The position numbers were made by a program, and so were the translations under genes. From the NCBI GenBank assembly GCA_021737245.1, contig JAIPEI010000062.1:1-12389 (forward strand): DNA of 12,389 nt, read 5' to 3'. The notes beneath the pieces are model-generated. The model saw nothing but the letters and a program-made list of their open reading frames with translations. It was not told the DNA's origin and ran no database searches. The DNA is from Deltaproteobacteria bacterium (lineage in GTDB: Bacteria; Desulfobacterota; DSM-4660; Desulfatiglandales; HGW-15). How positions within the stretch are numbered: position 1 is the first letter of the stretch; every line of letters begins with the position of its first letter. Below are positions 1-5,614 of the stretch, in pieces.

Positions 1-543
1 ATGGCATGTGTCCAGGGGGACGCCCAGGCGCGCCCCATCCGCGCTTCCCTGGATGATCTCCGCCAGATGCTCGAGTCGGTAGCCGAGCCCCGTCCCCTGG
101 CCGGCGGTAATCTCCAGCAGTATGGTGGGGGACGGGTCCTCGCCACCCTTCAGCACCCGGTCCAGGGCCCCTGTGATCCGCTTCAGGCCGGACCGCTCGC
201 CGCTTCCCACGTGGGAGCCCGGGTGCAGGACCACGTAAGGTATCCCGAGAAGAGCCGTCCTTTCGAGCTCTTCCGCAAGCGCCTCCAGGGATCTCTCGAA
301 GAGCTCGGGACTGGGAGAAGCCAGGTTGATCAGGTAGTGGGTGTGAACGGAAACGGGCCGGACGGCCGTCCGCTCTTGCGCCTCGTGAAAGGCCTCGATC
401 TCACGGGGGCCGATCCGCCTTGATCTCCACTGCCGGCTGCCGGCCGTGAAGATCTGAATGACGTCGCATCCCGTTTCCCCGCCCCGTTCCAGGGCTCGCT
501 CCAGCCCGCCCGCGATGGAGGTGTGCGCCCCCAGGAGCGGCAT
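1..543 (-). CDS. nfo: Endonuclease IV (AP endonuclease), 3' part missing
   Basis: Deoxyribonuclease IV cleaves DNA 5' of abasic sites in base-excision repair and uses a trinuclear zinc centre in a TIM barrel. The visible 181 residues match the family from its N-terminus: MPLLGAHTSIAGG at the start (family GAHxSxAGG), a QW motif at about 43-44, HYLINL near 83-88, LHPGSH near 113-118, the E-x-TAGQG signature near 148-155, and DTCH as the last residues before the window edge. The metal-ligand His, Glu, Asp and His positions of these motifs are present. The reading frame ends exactly at base 1 without a stop, so the last third of the usual ~280-aa protein lies outside. The start ATG lies 1 nt after the stop of the upstream XRE gene, so it is co-transcribed and probably translationally coupled. 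No strong Shine-Dalgarno is visible. The repair role is not obviously tied to the metabolic genes upstream. Confidence 0.95.
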   Translation of the reverse strand, partial: MPLLGAHTSIAGGLERALERGGETGCDVIQIFTAGSRQWRSRRIGPREIEAFHEAQERTAVRPVSVHTHYLINLASPSPELFERSLEALAEELERTALLGIPYVVLHPGSHVGSGERSGLKRITGALDRVLKGGEDPSPTILLEITAGQGTGLGYRLEHLAEIIQGSADGARLGVPLDTCH

Positions 544-544
544 G

Positions 545-1249
545 TCATTTCTCGGCGTAAAGCACGGCCAGGATCCTGGTGCTCTCCTTCCCGTAACACT
601 TCACGAGGTGCGGGACCGTGGAGTCGTAGTAGATGGCGTCCCCGGCATCCAGAATGTGGATCTCCTCTCCGAGACGGACCTCCATCCGCCCCTGAAGGAC
701 GAAGATGAACTCCTGCCCGTCGTGCGTGGAGCGCTCCTCCTCGGTCTCCGCAGGATCCAGCGTCACCAGGAAAGGCTCCATGTGCCGGTCCCGCTTGTGA
801 GGAGCCAGGGACTCGAACTCGTACCCGTACTGCTCGCCCTTTTTCGAGTCGTGCCGGGAGACCACCCTCCGGTCGTCCCGCCGGACGATGGTGTAGGGCC
901 TGTTTTCCTCTCCGGAGATGAAGTAGCCCATCTTCATCTCCAGGGCCTTGGCCAGCTTGATGATGGTCCCGAGGGGAGGCGCAATCCTTCCGTCTTCAAT
1001 GGAGGCCAGCGTCTGCTCCTGGATTCCCGTTCGCCGGGCGATGTCCTGAAGGCTCAGGCCGCGTCGCTCCCTGACCACCCGGACCCGCTCACCCACGTTC
1101 ACCAGCTCCTCGTCTCCGGTGGACGCTTCCGGGCCGATGCTCTCCATGAAGTCCATCTCCTGGTCCTTCATGGCGGACTCATGGCTGATCTCCCCCAGAA
1201 AATCTTCGTACCCCTCGGGCCGATCCGCCTTGCGCCTCTCCCTGGTCAT
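545..1249 (-). CDS. XRE-family regulator with C-terminal cupin domain
   Basis: Predicted DNA-binding transcription factor of the HTH_3/cupin_2 architecture, a class whose cupin domain typically binds a small ligand such as an amino acid or organic acid. From the ATG start it has 234 residues. Residues 1-50 are a polar, acidic extension. The XRE helix-turn-helix is about 53-111 (RRGLSLQDIARRTGIQEQTL, then IEDGRIAPPLGTIIKLAKAL). A linker follows, and a cupin barrel is at about 170-232. His176, Glu180 and His214 lie where cupins often place metal ligands. A GTG three codons upstream (1258) is possible. I prefer the ATG because GGGGTGGGAG lies before it and nothing comparable precedes the GTG. 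It follows the oxidoreductase gamma gene by 42 nt on the same strand and abuts nfo. Inference: it regulates this operon in response to a substrate or product; the ligand is unknown. Confidence 0.88.
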   Translation of the reverse strand: MTRERRKADRPEGYEDFLGEISHESAMKDQEMDFMESIGPEASTGDEELVNVGERVRVVRERRGLSLQDIARRTGIQEQTLASIEDGRIAPPLGTIIKLAKALEMKMGYFISGEENRPYTIVRRDDRRVVSRHDSKKGEQYGYEFESLAPHKRDRHMEPFLVTLDPAETEEERSTHDGQEFIFVLQGRMEVRLGEEIHILDAGDAIYYDSTVPHLVKCYGKESTRILAVLYAEK

Positions 1250-1291
1250 GACTCCCACCCCGTGTATGCTCGGACGCAGCCTTGGAACCGG

Positions 1292-1843
1292 TCAGCGCCC
1301 GCCGTTTCTGACGAACTCCGCGCCCTTGTCCATGGCGCTCTGATTGCCCGGAATCATTGAATGATATCGCACATCCAGGCCCGGGTAAAGCGCTTTCTTG
1401 AGCGCTTTCAGGCTAACAACGCCGCTCTTCTCCACCAGGGCTCCCAGGATCACCATGTTCGCAAGCCGCTCGTTGCCCGCTTCCAGGGCGAGCTCTCGGC
1501 TCGGCACCGGGAGGCAGTCCACCCCTCGAACCCGGATCTCCTTTTCCGGCACCAGCGAGCTGTTCACCAGGAGAAGCCCCTTCTTCTTGACCCTCGGACC
1601 GAACTTTTCCAAGGAGGGCAGGTTCATGGCAACCGCCGAAACAGGGCTGTGAATGATCGGAGATCCGATCTCGCGGTCCGACACCACCACCGTGCAGTTG
1701 GCCGTTCCACCCCGCATCTCCACGCCGTAGACCGGCATGTAGGTGACGTTCTTTTTCTCTTCCATGGCGGCGTAGGCGAGGAGATTGCCCATGAGCAGGA
1801 CCCCCTGACCGCCGAACCCCGCGATGATGCTGTCGAAGTACAT
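1292..1843 (-). CDS. 2-oxoacid:ferredoxin oxidoreductase, gamma subunit
   Basis: Gamma (POR_gamma type) subunit of a CoA-dependent 2-oxoacid:ferredoxin oxidoreductase, 183 aa, cytoplasmic, binding the CoA-substrate side of the complex. Visible hallmarks are GFGGQGVLLMG at 9-19, the conserved PVYGVEMRGGTANC block at 37-50, and the SPVSA and LPSLEKF segments that follow, all at expected spacing. A longer ORF continues upstream to 2536, but that extension is the beta gene read in the wrong frame. The ATG at 1843 is preceded by GAGGGAAGAG and gives the normal family length and N-terminus. It lies 8 nt after the beta stop. With alpha, beta and ferredoxin it forms the standard four-subunit set. Substrate is not readable from this subunit. 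Confidence 0.93.
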   Translation of the reverse strand: MYFDSIIAGFGGQGVLLMGNLLAYAAMEEKKNVTYMPVYGVEMRGGTANCTVVVSDREIGSPIIHSPVSAVAMNLPSLEKFGPRVKKKGLLLVNSSLVPEKEIRVRGVDCLPVPSRELALEAGNERLANMVILGALVEKSGVVSLKALKKALYPGLDVRYHSMIPGNQSAMDKGAEFVRNGGR

Positions 1844-1851
1844 CTCTTCCC

Positions 1852-2598
1852 TCAATTCGGGTTCTCGTCTTCCTTGAACACGCCCAGCGGGTAGTAGGGA
1901 ACCATGACCTCGGTCACATGCGCCGTGGCCTGCTGCGGCGTCATCTTCCAGTTCGTCGGGCACGCGGACAGGAACTCCACGAACCCGAAACCCCGGTTCT
2001 CGACCTGCGCCTCGAAGGCCTTCTGGAGGGACTTCTTTGCGCGCATGAGGTTCTTGGGCGTGTCCACCGCGCACCGGGCCACGTAACAGGTCCCGGTCAG
2101 CTGGGCCATGATCTCCGCCATCCGGATCGGGTAGCCGCTCAGGGACTCGTCCCGGCCGAAAGGCGTGGTGGTCGTCTGCTGCCCGAGCAGGGTGGTGGGG
2201 GCCATCTGGCCTCCTGTCATGCCGAAGACGGCGTTGTTGACGAAAACCACGGTGATCCGTTCTCCGCGGTTGGCCGCGTGGATGATCTCCGCGGTCCCGA
2301 TGGCCGCGAGGTCCCCGTCCCCCTGGTAGGTGAAGATGAAGTCGTCGGGCCGGGCCCGCTTCACGCCGGTTGCAACGGCCGCCGCCCGTCCATGGGGCGC
2401 CTCCAGCACGTCCACGGCGAAGTAGTCGTAGAGAAACACCGAACACCCCACGGAAGCCACGCCGATGGTTCGCTCCCGCAGCCCGAACCGGTCGATGCAC
2501 TCCGCCACCAGCCGGTGGATGATCCCGTGATGGCATCCGGGGCAGAAGTGGAAGGGCACGTCCGCGAGGGACTTGGGTCTCTTGAACACCTGTTTCAT
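1852..2598 (-). CDS. 2-oxoacid:ferredoxin oxidoreductase, beta (TPP-binding) subunit
   Basis: Catalytic thiamine-diphosphate subunit, 248 aa, which decarboxylates the 2-oxoacid and passes electrons to its iron-sulfur cluster. CPGCHHG is at 19-25, a third Cys at 52 (SVGCS) and a fourth at 213 (ACPTNW); these are the expected ligands of the proximal [4Fe-4S] cluster. The TPP/Mg signature runs from GDGD (93-96) to NNAVFGMTGGQ (121-131). The start ATG at 2598 follows the alpha stop with no gap (TAGATG), so the two are translationally coupled. The close VorB-type relationship of the alpha partner favours branched-chain 2-oxoacids (2-oxoisovalerate). 2-oxoglutarate or aryl-pyruvates cannot be excluded from sequence. 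Confidence 0.95.
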   Translation of the reverse strand: MKQVFKRPKSLADVPFHFCPGCHHGIIHRLVAECIDRFGLRERTIGVASVGCSVFLYDYFAVDVLEAPHGRAAAVATGVKRARPDDFIFTYQGDGDLAAIGTAEIIHAANRGERITVVFVNNAVFGMTGGQMAPTTLLGQQTTTTPFGRDESLSGYPIRMAEIMAQLTGTCYVARCAVDTPKNLMRAKKSLQKAFEAQVENRGFGFVEFLSACPTNWKMTPQQATAHVTEVMVPYYPLGVFKEDENPN

Positions 2599-3660
2599 CT
2601 ATCCGATCCTCTTTCGATAGTTCTTGCGGATTTCCCGGTAGAGCTCATCCGGGGAGGGAATCGATCCCGGGGGGCGGCCGTAGAAGTCCACGACATCCGG
2701 TCCCACTGAGAGCTGCAGGTCCTCCACCATCTGCCCTGTGCTGAGCTCCAGGGCCATGAACCGATTCACCCGTTCCGCCAGCCTGCGCAGGACCGCCTGC
2801 GGAAAGGGGTAGAGCGTGACGGGCCTGAAAAGCCCCACCGCCATCCCCTGCTCCCTCGCCATGGACACGGCGTTCTTCAGGATCCGGGCCACAGACCCGA
2901 ACGCCACCACCACGAGCTTGGCGTCCTCGACACCCACGGTCTCGTAACGGATCTCCCTGCGCATGCGCCGGTACTTCCGGTGGAGCATCCAGTTGTGCTT
3001 CGTGAGCTCGCCCTCGGAGAGATAGAGTGATTTGAGAAGACGGGGCTCTCTTCCCCCGGCCCCCGTCAATGCCCAGTCCTTGTCCACCGCTTTCCCCCGG
3101 TGCTTCCGGGGCTTCAGGGGCTCCTTCATCTGGCCCAGCAGCGCATCTCCCAGGATCACCACAGGGTTCCGGTATCGGTCCGCCAGGTCGAAGGCCCGCA
3201 TGGTGAGATCATAGCACTCCTGGACCGAGTGGGGCGCCAGGACGATGGTTCGATAGTCCCCGTGACCGCCTCCCCGGGTGGCCTGAAAGTAGTCCCCCTG
3301 GGACGGCGAGATCCCGCCCAGGCCCGGGCCGCTGCGGCTCATGTTCACGATCACCCCCGGGATCTGGCTTCCACAGAGGTAGGAGATCCCTTCCTGCTTG
3401 AGGCTGATTCCCGGGCTCGAGGAAGACGTCATCGCCCGGGCTCCGGTGGCGGCGGCGCCCAGGAGCATGTTGATCGAGGCGATCTCGCTCTCGGCCTGCA
3501 GGAAGGTCCCTCCCGCCTCCGGCAGATGGCGCGACATGTACTCCGGGATGTCGTTCTGGGGCGTGATGGGGTAACCGAAGTAGTAGCGGCAACCGGCTTC
3601 GATCGCCCCCATGGCGATCGCTTCGTTCCCCTTGACGAGCAGCGTGTTTGACCTTGCCAA
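2599..3660 (-). CDS. vorB: 2-oxoacid:ferredoxin oxidoreductase, alpha subunit (VorB type)
   Basis: Pyrimidine-binding alpha subunit, 353 aa, closely resembling proteins annotated as 3-methyl-2-oxobutanoate dehydrogenase subunit VorB. The N-terminus reads LLVKGNEAIA (7-16), then GYPITPQ (29-35), QAESEIAS (55-62), TSSSSPGISL (78-87), and SGPGLGG and QGDYFQATRGGGHGDYR beyond 110. A C-terminal transketolase-C-like domain (VVVAFGSVARI) binds the other side of the cofactor. The longest ORF reaches 3903, but that extension is the ferredoxin gene in another frame. The family N-terminus coincides with a TTG at 3660, and a perfect AGGAGG sits 6 nt before it, so TTG is taken as the start. The ferredoxin gene precedes it by 65 nt, with a hairpin in the gap. 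Function in amino-acid (branched-chain) fermentation or synthesis is inferred from family and context. Confidence 0.93.
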   Translation of the reverse strand: MARSNTLLVKGNEAIAMGAIEAGCRYYFGYPITPQNDIPEYMSRHLPEAGGTFLQAESEIASINMLLGAAATGARAMTSSSSPGISLKQEGISYLCGSQIPGVIVNMSRSGPGLGGISPSQGDYFQATRGGGHGDYRTIVLAPHSVQECYDLTMRAFDLADRYRNPVVILGDALLGQMKEPLKPRKHRGKAVDKDWALTGAGGREPRLLKSLYLSEGELTKHNWMLHRKYRRMRREIRYETVGVEDAKLVVVAFGSVARILKNAVSMAREQGMAVGLFRPVTLYPFPQAVLRRLAERVNRFMALELSTGQMVEDLQLSVGPDVVDFYGRPPGSIPSPDELYREIRKNYRKRIG

Positions 3661-3683
3661 CGTGTCCCTCCTGAAATCAGCCG

Positions 3684-3716
3684 CCCCCGGGAGCCTCGAC
3701 CGCGGCTCCCTCGGGG
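3684..3716 (-). other. Intercistronic GC-rich hairpin between ferredoxin and alpha genes
   Basis: GGGAGCC (3689-3695) pairs with GGCTCCC (3704-3710) over an 8-nt loop. After a small internal loop, CCCC (3684-3687) pairs with GGGG (3713-3716). It lies in the 65-nt gap after the ferredoxin stop and ahead of the AGGAGG of the alpha gene. There is no T tract, so it is not an intrinsic terminator. An RNA-processing or stability element is possible. Confidence 0.5.
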
Positions 3717-3725
3717 ACCTGGTCT

Positions 3726-3932
3726 CTACTTGTACACCATCATGATGGCCACGTCCGGGCACATTTCGGCGCACAGCGCACACCCGGTGCAGGACTCCCT
3801 GTCCCGAACCTCCATGGTGGTGTAGCCGGAACGGTTGATCCGCGTCCCCAGCCGAAGCGACTCCTTCGGACAGACGCCGATACAGAGGCCGCAGCCTTTG
3901 CACCTTTCTCTTCTGAGCTTGATGGTCGCCAT
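3726..3932 (-). CDS. 2x[4Fe-4S] ferredoxin, oxidoreductase delta subunit
   Basis: Small electron-transfer subunit of the 2-oxoacid oxidoreductase, 68 aa. It carries two complete bacterial-type cluster motifs: C11-x2-C14-x2-C17-x3-C21-P and C48-x2-C51-x2-C54-x3-C58-P. The linker between them is short (26 residues), which fits the dedicated delta subunit of VOR/KOR complexes. The ATG is chosen because it gives the typical compact N-terminus (MATIKLRRERC), and GGAG lies just before it. An in-frame GTG four codons upstream is an alternative. The longer ORF toward 4154 has no family similarity and is rejected. It is first in the order delta-alpha-beta-gamma. In Methanothermobacter nomenclature the equivalent ferredoxin subunit is VorC. 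Confidence 0.93.
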   Translation of the reverse strand: MATIKLRRERCKGCGLCIGVCPKESLRLGTRINRSGYTTMEVRDRESCTGCALCAEMCPDVAIMMVYK

Positions 3933-4080
3933 ATTCTCCGCCACGTTCCGAAATTCACAAGATCGGGCATGACTCGGTCCCGGCCCCGACGGCGAGTCCG
4001 GGCCGGTTCCGTCGCCCTTCGGTCCTTCCCCGCCCCTGAGGGTCCGGCGTTCGGCCCCCCAGGGAGATCCCGAGCGCGGC
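3933..4080 (-). other. 148-nt gap between dodecin and ferredoxin genes, with one hairpin
   Basis: CCGGCCC (3980-3986) pairs with GGGCCGG (4000-4006). The stem extends by GA/TC (3988-3989 with 3997-3998) past a C-C mismatch. No T tract follows on either strand, and no convincing -35/-10 pair for the ferredoxin operon was found on the minus strand. Whether the oxidoreductase genes have their own promoter here or are read through from the aminotransferase cannot be decided from sequence. Confidence 0.35.
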
Positions 4081-4287
4081 TCACGTCTCGAGAACGAAGA
4101 TGACCTCCATGCGCACGCGGTACTCGGCGATCTTTCCGTCCACCACCGACACACGCTGCTCGATCACACGCAACCCCGTGATGCCGCGCAGCGTAGCGTT
4201 GGCCCGTTCGAAGCCCGCCTTGATCGCCTCATCGAAGCTGACGGGCGATCCCGCTATAATCTCGGTGATTCTGGCAACTCGCTCCAT
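4081..4287 (-). CDS. Dodecin-family protein (copy 1), flavin-stacking Trp absent
   Basis: Dodecins are ~68-aa proteins that form hollow dodecamers and bind flavin, and in some bacteria CoA. This 68-aa product aligns without gaps to typical dodecins: RITEIIAGSP at 6-15 (family VxEIVGTS), an amphipathic helix at 18-34 (FDEAIKAGFERANATLR), and the final strands VVDGKIAEYRVRMEVIF at 48-64. By my alignment by eye, Gly38 stands where the family has the Trp that stacks on the isoalloxazine ring, and Arg57 where a conserved Gln sits. Flavin binding may therefore be lost or altered. The ATG at 4287 is set by AGGAGG 4 nt upstream; an in-frame extension to 4365 lacks this. It lies 61 nt after the aminotransferase stop, ahead of the oxidoreductase genes. 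A second, diverged dodecin lies at 7729-7938. Confidence 0.88.
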   Translation of the reverse strand: MERVARITEIIAGSPVSFDEAIKAGFERANATLRGITGLRVIEQRVSVVDGKIAEYRVRMEVIFVLET

Positions 4288-4348
4288 GTCGCCTCCTCGC
4301 ATGACCTCCAGGCCGGACCGGTCCGCCGGCGCGGCCCCTTTACCGCGT

Positions 4349-5335
4349 TCAGGCATCCGTTTCACCCCAATCCAGCTCCGTGAGCATCTCCCTTTTCTCC
4401 GTCATGTCTTTCCAAAGCAGCTCGGACAGCTCGCAGCAAACCGGTCCGGGTCGACCGTCCCCGATGGTCCTCCCGTCGAACCGCACCACCGGAAGCACAT
4501 TGATGGAGGTCCCCAGAAGCATGGCCTCTCTTGCTCGATACGCCTCCTCCGGGGGAATTCGATCGAATCGAACGCCGGCGAGCCGGCCCGCTTTCACGAG
4601 GGATTCGGCCAGGTCGAACACGCGTGTCACGGTCGTCCCGGCCAGGGTCCTCTCGAAGCCCGGAAACTTGAGTATCCCGTTTTCGGAAACCAGGCCCATG
4701 TTTTCCGTGGACCCCTCGGCAAGAAATCCTTCCTCGTCGAGCGCCACGGAGTAAGGGCATCCACCCTGCAGCGCCTCCATCTTCATCAGGACATTGGGCA
4801 GATAGTTGCACGACTTGATCCTGGCGAAGTAAGAGCGCTTCGTAGGGATCCGGCTGGTCATGATGCAGGTTCCCTCCCGGACGTAAGACGCCGGCACGCC
4901 CTTGTAACGGATGACGATCACGTACATCTGGCTCGCCGGGCAGTCGAACGGGTTCGTGCTGAAGCTCCCCGGGCCGCGCGACAGCGTGATCCGTATGACG
5001 CAGTCTTTTTCTCCGCCCCGGACCACGAGCTCCTGTATGATGTCCCTGACCCCGTCGTACTCCTCCGGCATGGGGAGGGAGATCGCCTCGGCGGAGCGCG
5101 CCAGCCTCTCGAGGTGCTGCTCCAGCTGGTAGATCCGGCCGTGGACGCAGCGGAACGTGTCGAACACGCCATCCCCGCGGTGAACCAGGTGATCATCCAG
5201 GGGCACGGTCATAAGCGCCGGGTCGACCGTGTATCCCCGCCACCGGCTGGAGTACATGACCAGGTAGTTCTTCTGCCAGGGCCGATCCTCCCTGTCGAGG
5301 GATGAGAAGACGTTCTGCCTCGTGACCTCTTTCAC
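4349..5335 (-). CDS. Class IV PLP-dependent aminotransferase (BCAT/ADC-lyase fold)
   Basis: Predicted aminotransferase of fold type IV, 328 aa from the chosen start. This family includes branched-chain aminotransferase, D-amino-acid aminotransferase and aminodeoxychorismate lyase. Seen: VPLDDHLVHRGDGVFDTF at 44-61, an arginine-rich helix LEQHLERLARSAEAI at 71-85, the PLP lysine K174 in RIKSCNYLPNVLMK, and E207-G-S-T-E-N, whose first Glu contacts the pyridine nitrogen. LLGTSINVLPVV follows near the C-terminus. The start is taken as the GTG at 5335, preceded by GAGG with 5 nt spacing. The family relatives I recall have a short N-terminal arm before NYL-MYSS, which this start preserves; an ATG 26 codons downstream would remove it. 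It precedes dodecin and the oxidoreductase on the same strand, which suggests amino acid to 2-oxoacid conversion feeding that enzyme. Exact substrate is unknown. Confidence 0.88.
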   Translation of the reverse strand: MKEVTRQNVFSSLDREDRPWQKNYLVMYSSRWRGYTVDPALMTVPLDDHLVHRGDGVFDTFRCVHGRIYQLEQHLERLARSAEAISLPMPEEYDGVRDIIQELVVRGGEKDCVIRITLSRGPGSFSTNPFDCPASQMYVIVIRYKGVPASYVREGTCIMTSRIPTKRSYFARIKSCNYLPNVLMKMEALQGGCPYSVALDEEGFLAEGSTENMGLVSENGILKFPGFERTLAGTTVTRVFDLAESLVKAGRLAGVRFDRIPPEEAYRAREAMLLGTSINVLPVVRFDGRTIGDGRPGPVCCELSELLWKDMTEKREMLTELDWGETDA

Positions 5336-5365
5336 CGCGGCCTCGTTTAGCCGGTGTGCGCCAGC

Positions 5366-5393
5366 AAAAAACTCACCTGAAGTCCGGTGAGTT
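5366..5393 (-). terminator. Intrinsic-terminator-like hairpin in the aminotransferase leader
   Basis: Read on the minus strand: AACTCACC, loop GGACTTCA, GGTGAGTT, giving a perfect 8-bp stem that runs directly into six T (the first two within the stem). It ends only 30 nt before the GTG start of the aminotransferase, on the same strand, so it would interrupt that gene's own leader transcript. On the plus strand the hairpin has no T tract. It is therefore either an attenuator or the end of a short minus-strand RNA. Confidence 0.6.
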
Positions 5394-5402
5394 CGGTTCT
5401 CG

Positions 5403-5444
5403 AGGGGTGTGCCGGGATTGTCCCGCGCTCGTCTTGACACCCCT
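5403..5444 (-). promoter_or_regulatory. Structured leader element upstream of the aminotransferase terminator
   Basis: AGGGGTGT (5403-5410) and ACACCCCT (5437-5444) form a perfect 8-bp outer stem. Inside, CGGGA (5413-5417) and TCCCG (5421-5425) form a 5-bp hairpin with a 3-nt loop, leaving an asymmetric internal loop of 11 and 2 nt. On the minus strand this domain lies 9 nt before the terminator-like hairpin. The layout resembles a small sensing domain plus expression platform. I do not recognise the fold as a known riboswitch class. The outer stem also covers the -35 of the opposing plus-strand promoter, so part of the symmetry could instead serve as a protein operator. Confidence 0.4.
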
Positions 5445-5462
5445 GCGGGGCGGACATATGAT
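5434..5462 (+). promoter_or_regulatory. Sigma70-type promoter for the LOG-rsmG operon
   Basis: TTGACA (5434-5439) matches the consensus -35 exactly. After 17 nt, TATGAT (5457-5462) matches the -10 at five of six positions. Transcription should start near 5469, giving a leader of about 146 nt before the LOG gene. A small inverted repeat, CCCC-TGC-GGGG (5440-5450), lies within the spacer. Confidence 0.8.
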
Positions 5463-5468
5463 GTGGCG

Positions 5469-5500
5469 TTTTCGTCCCGCAAGCTAAGCAAAGACGAAAA
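5469..5500 (+). other. Hairpin at the 5' end of the LOG-rsmG leader
   Basis: TTTTCGTC (5469-5476) pairs with GACGAAAA (5493-5500) around a 16-nt loop, right at the expected transcript start. A second hairpin lies at 5541-5576: GGGATGC with GCATTCC including one G-T pair, and an inner CGG-GTG-CCG. No T tract follows either one. They may stabilise or regulate the mRNA; no known riboswitch class was recognised. Confidence 0.35.
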
Positions 5501-5614
5501 GAAAAATCAACGACTTTTTGAGCTTCCTTCACCGCCGGAGACTGGAATTCGGGATGCTCGGGTGCCGCCGCATTCCGGATATGAGGACGTTTCAGGGCCA
5601 TTGCGGAGGTTTTC

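Noticed and set aside
1844..2536. N-terminal extension of the gamma-subunit frame giving a 414-aa ORF
   Set aside because: It is the beta gene read out of frame: low-complexity Arg/Gly/Pro-rich sequence with no family match. The ribosome binding site and family N-terminus support 1843.
3661..3903. Extension of the alpha-subunit frame to 434 aa
   Set aside because: It overlaps the ferredoxin gene in another frame; TTG at 3660 with AGGAGG fits the family N-terminus.
458..5305. Several long plus-strand ORFs opposite the minus-strand operon (for example 458-1360, 1918-2709, 3100-3651, 4100-5305)
   Set aside because: They are antisense shadows expected in high-GC coding DNA, have no recognisable domains and lie fully over well-supported genes.
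5366..5460. T-box, SAM, TPP or c-di-GMP riboswitch in the aminotransferase leader
   Set aside because: None of the conserved core sequences of these classes was found; only the hairpin plus terminator layout is supported.
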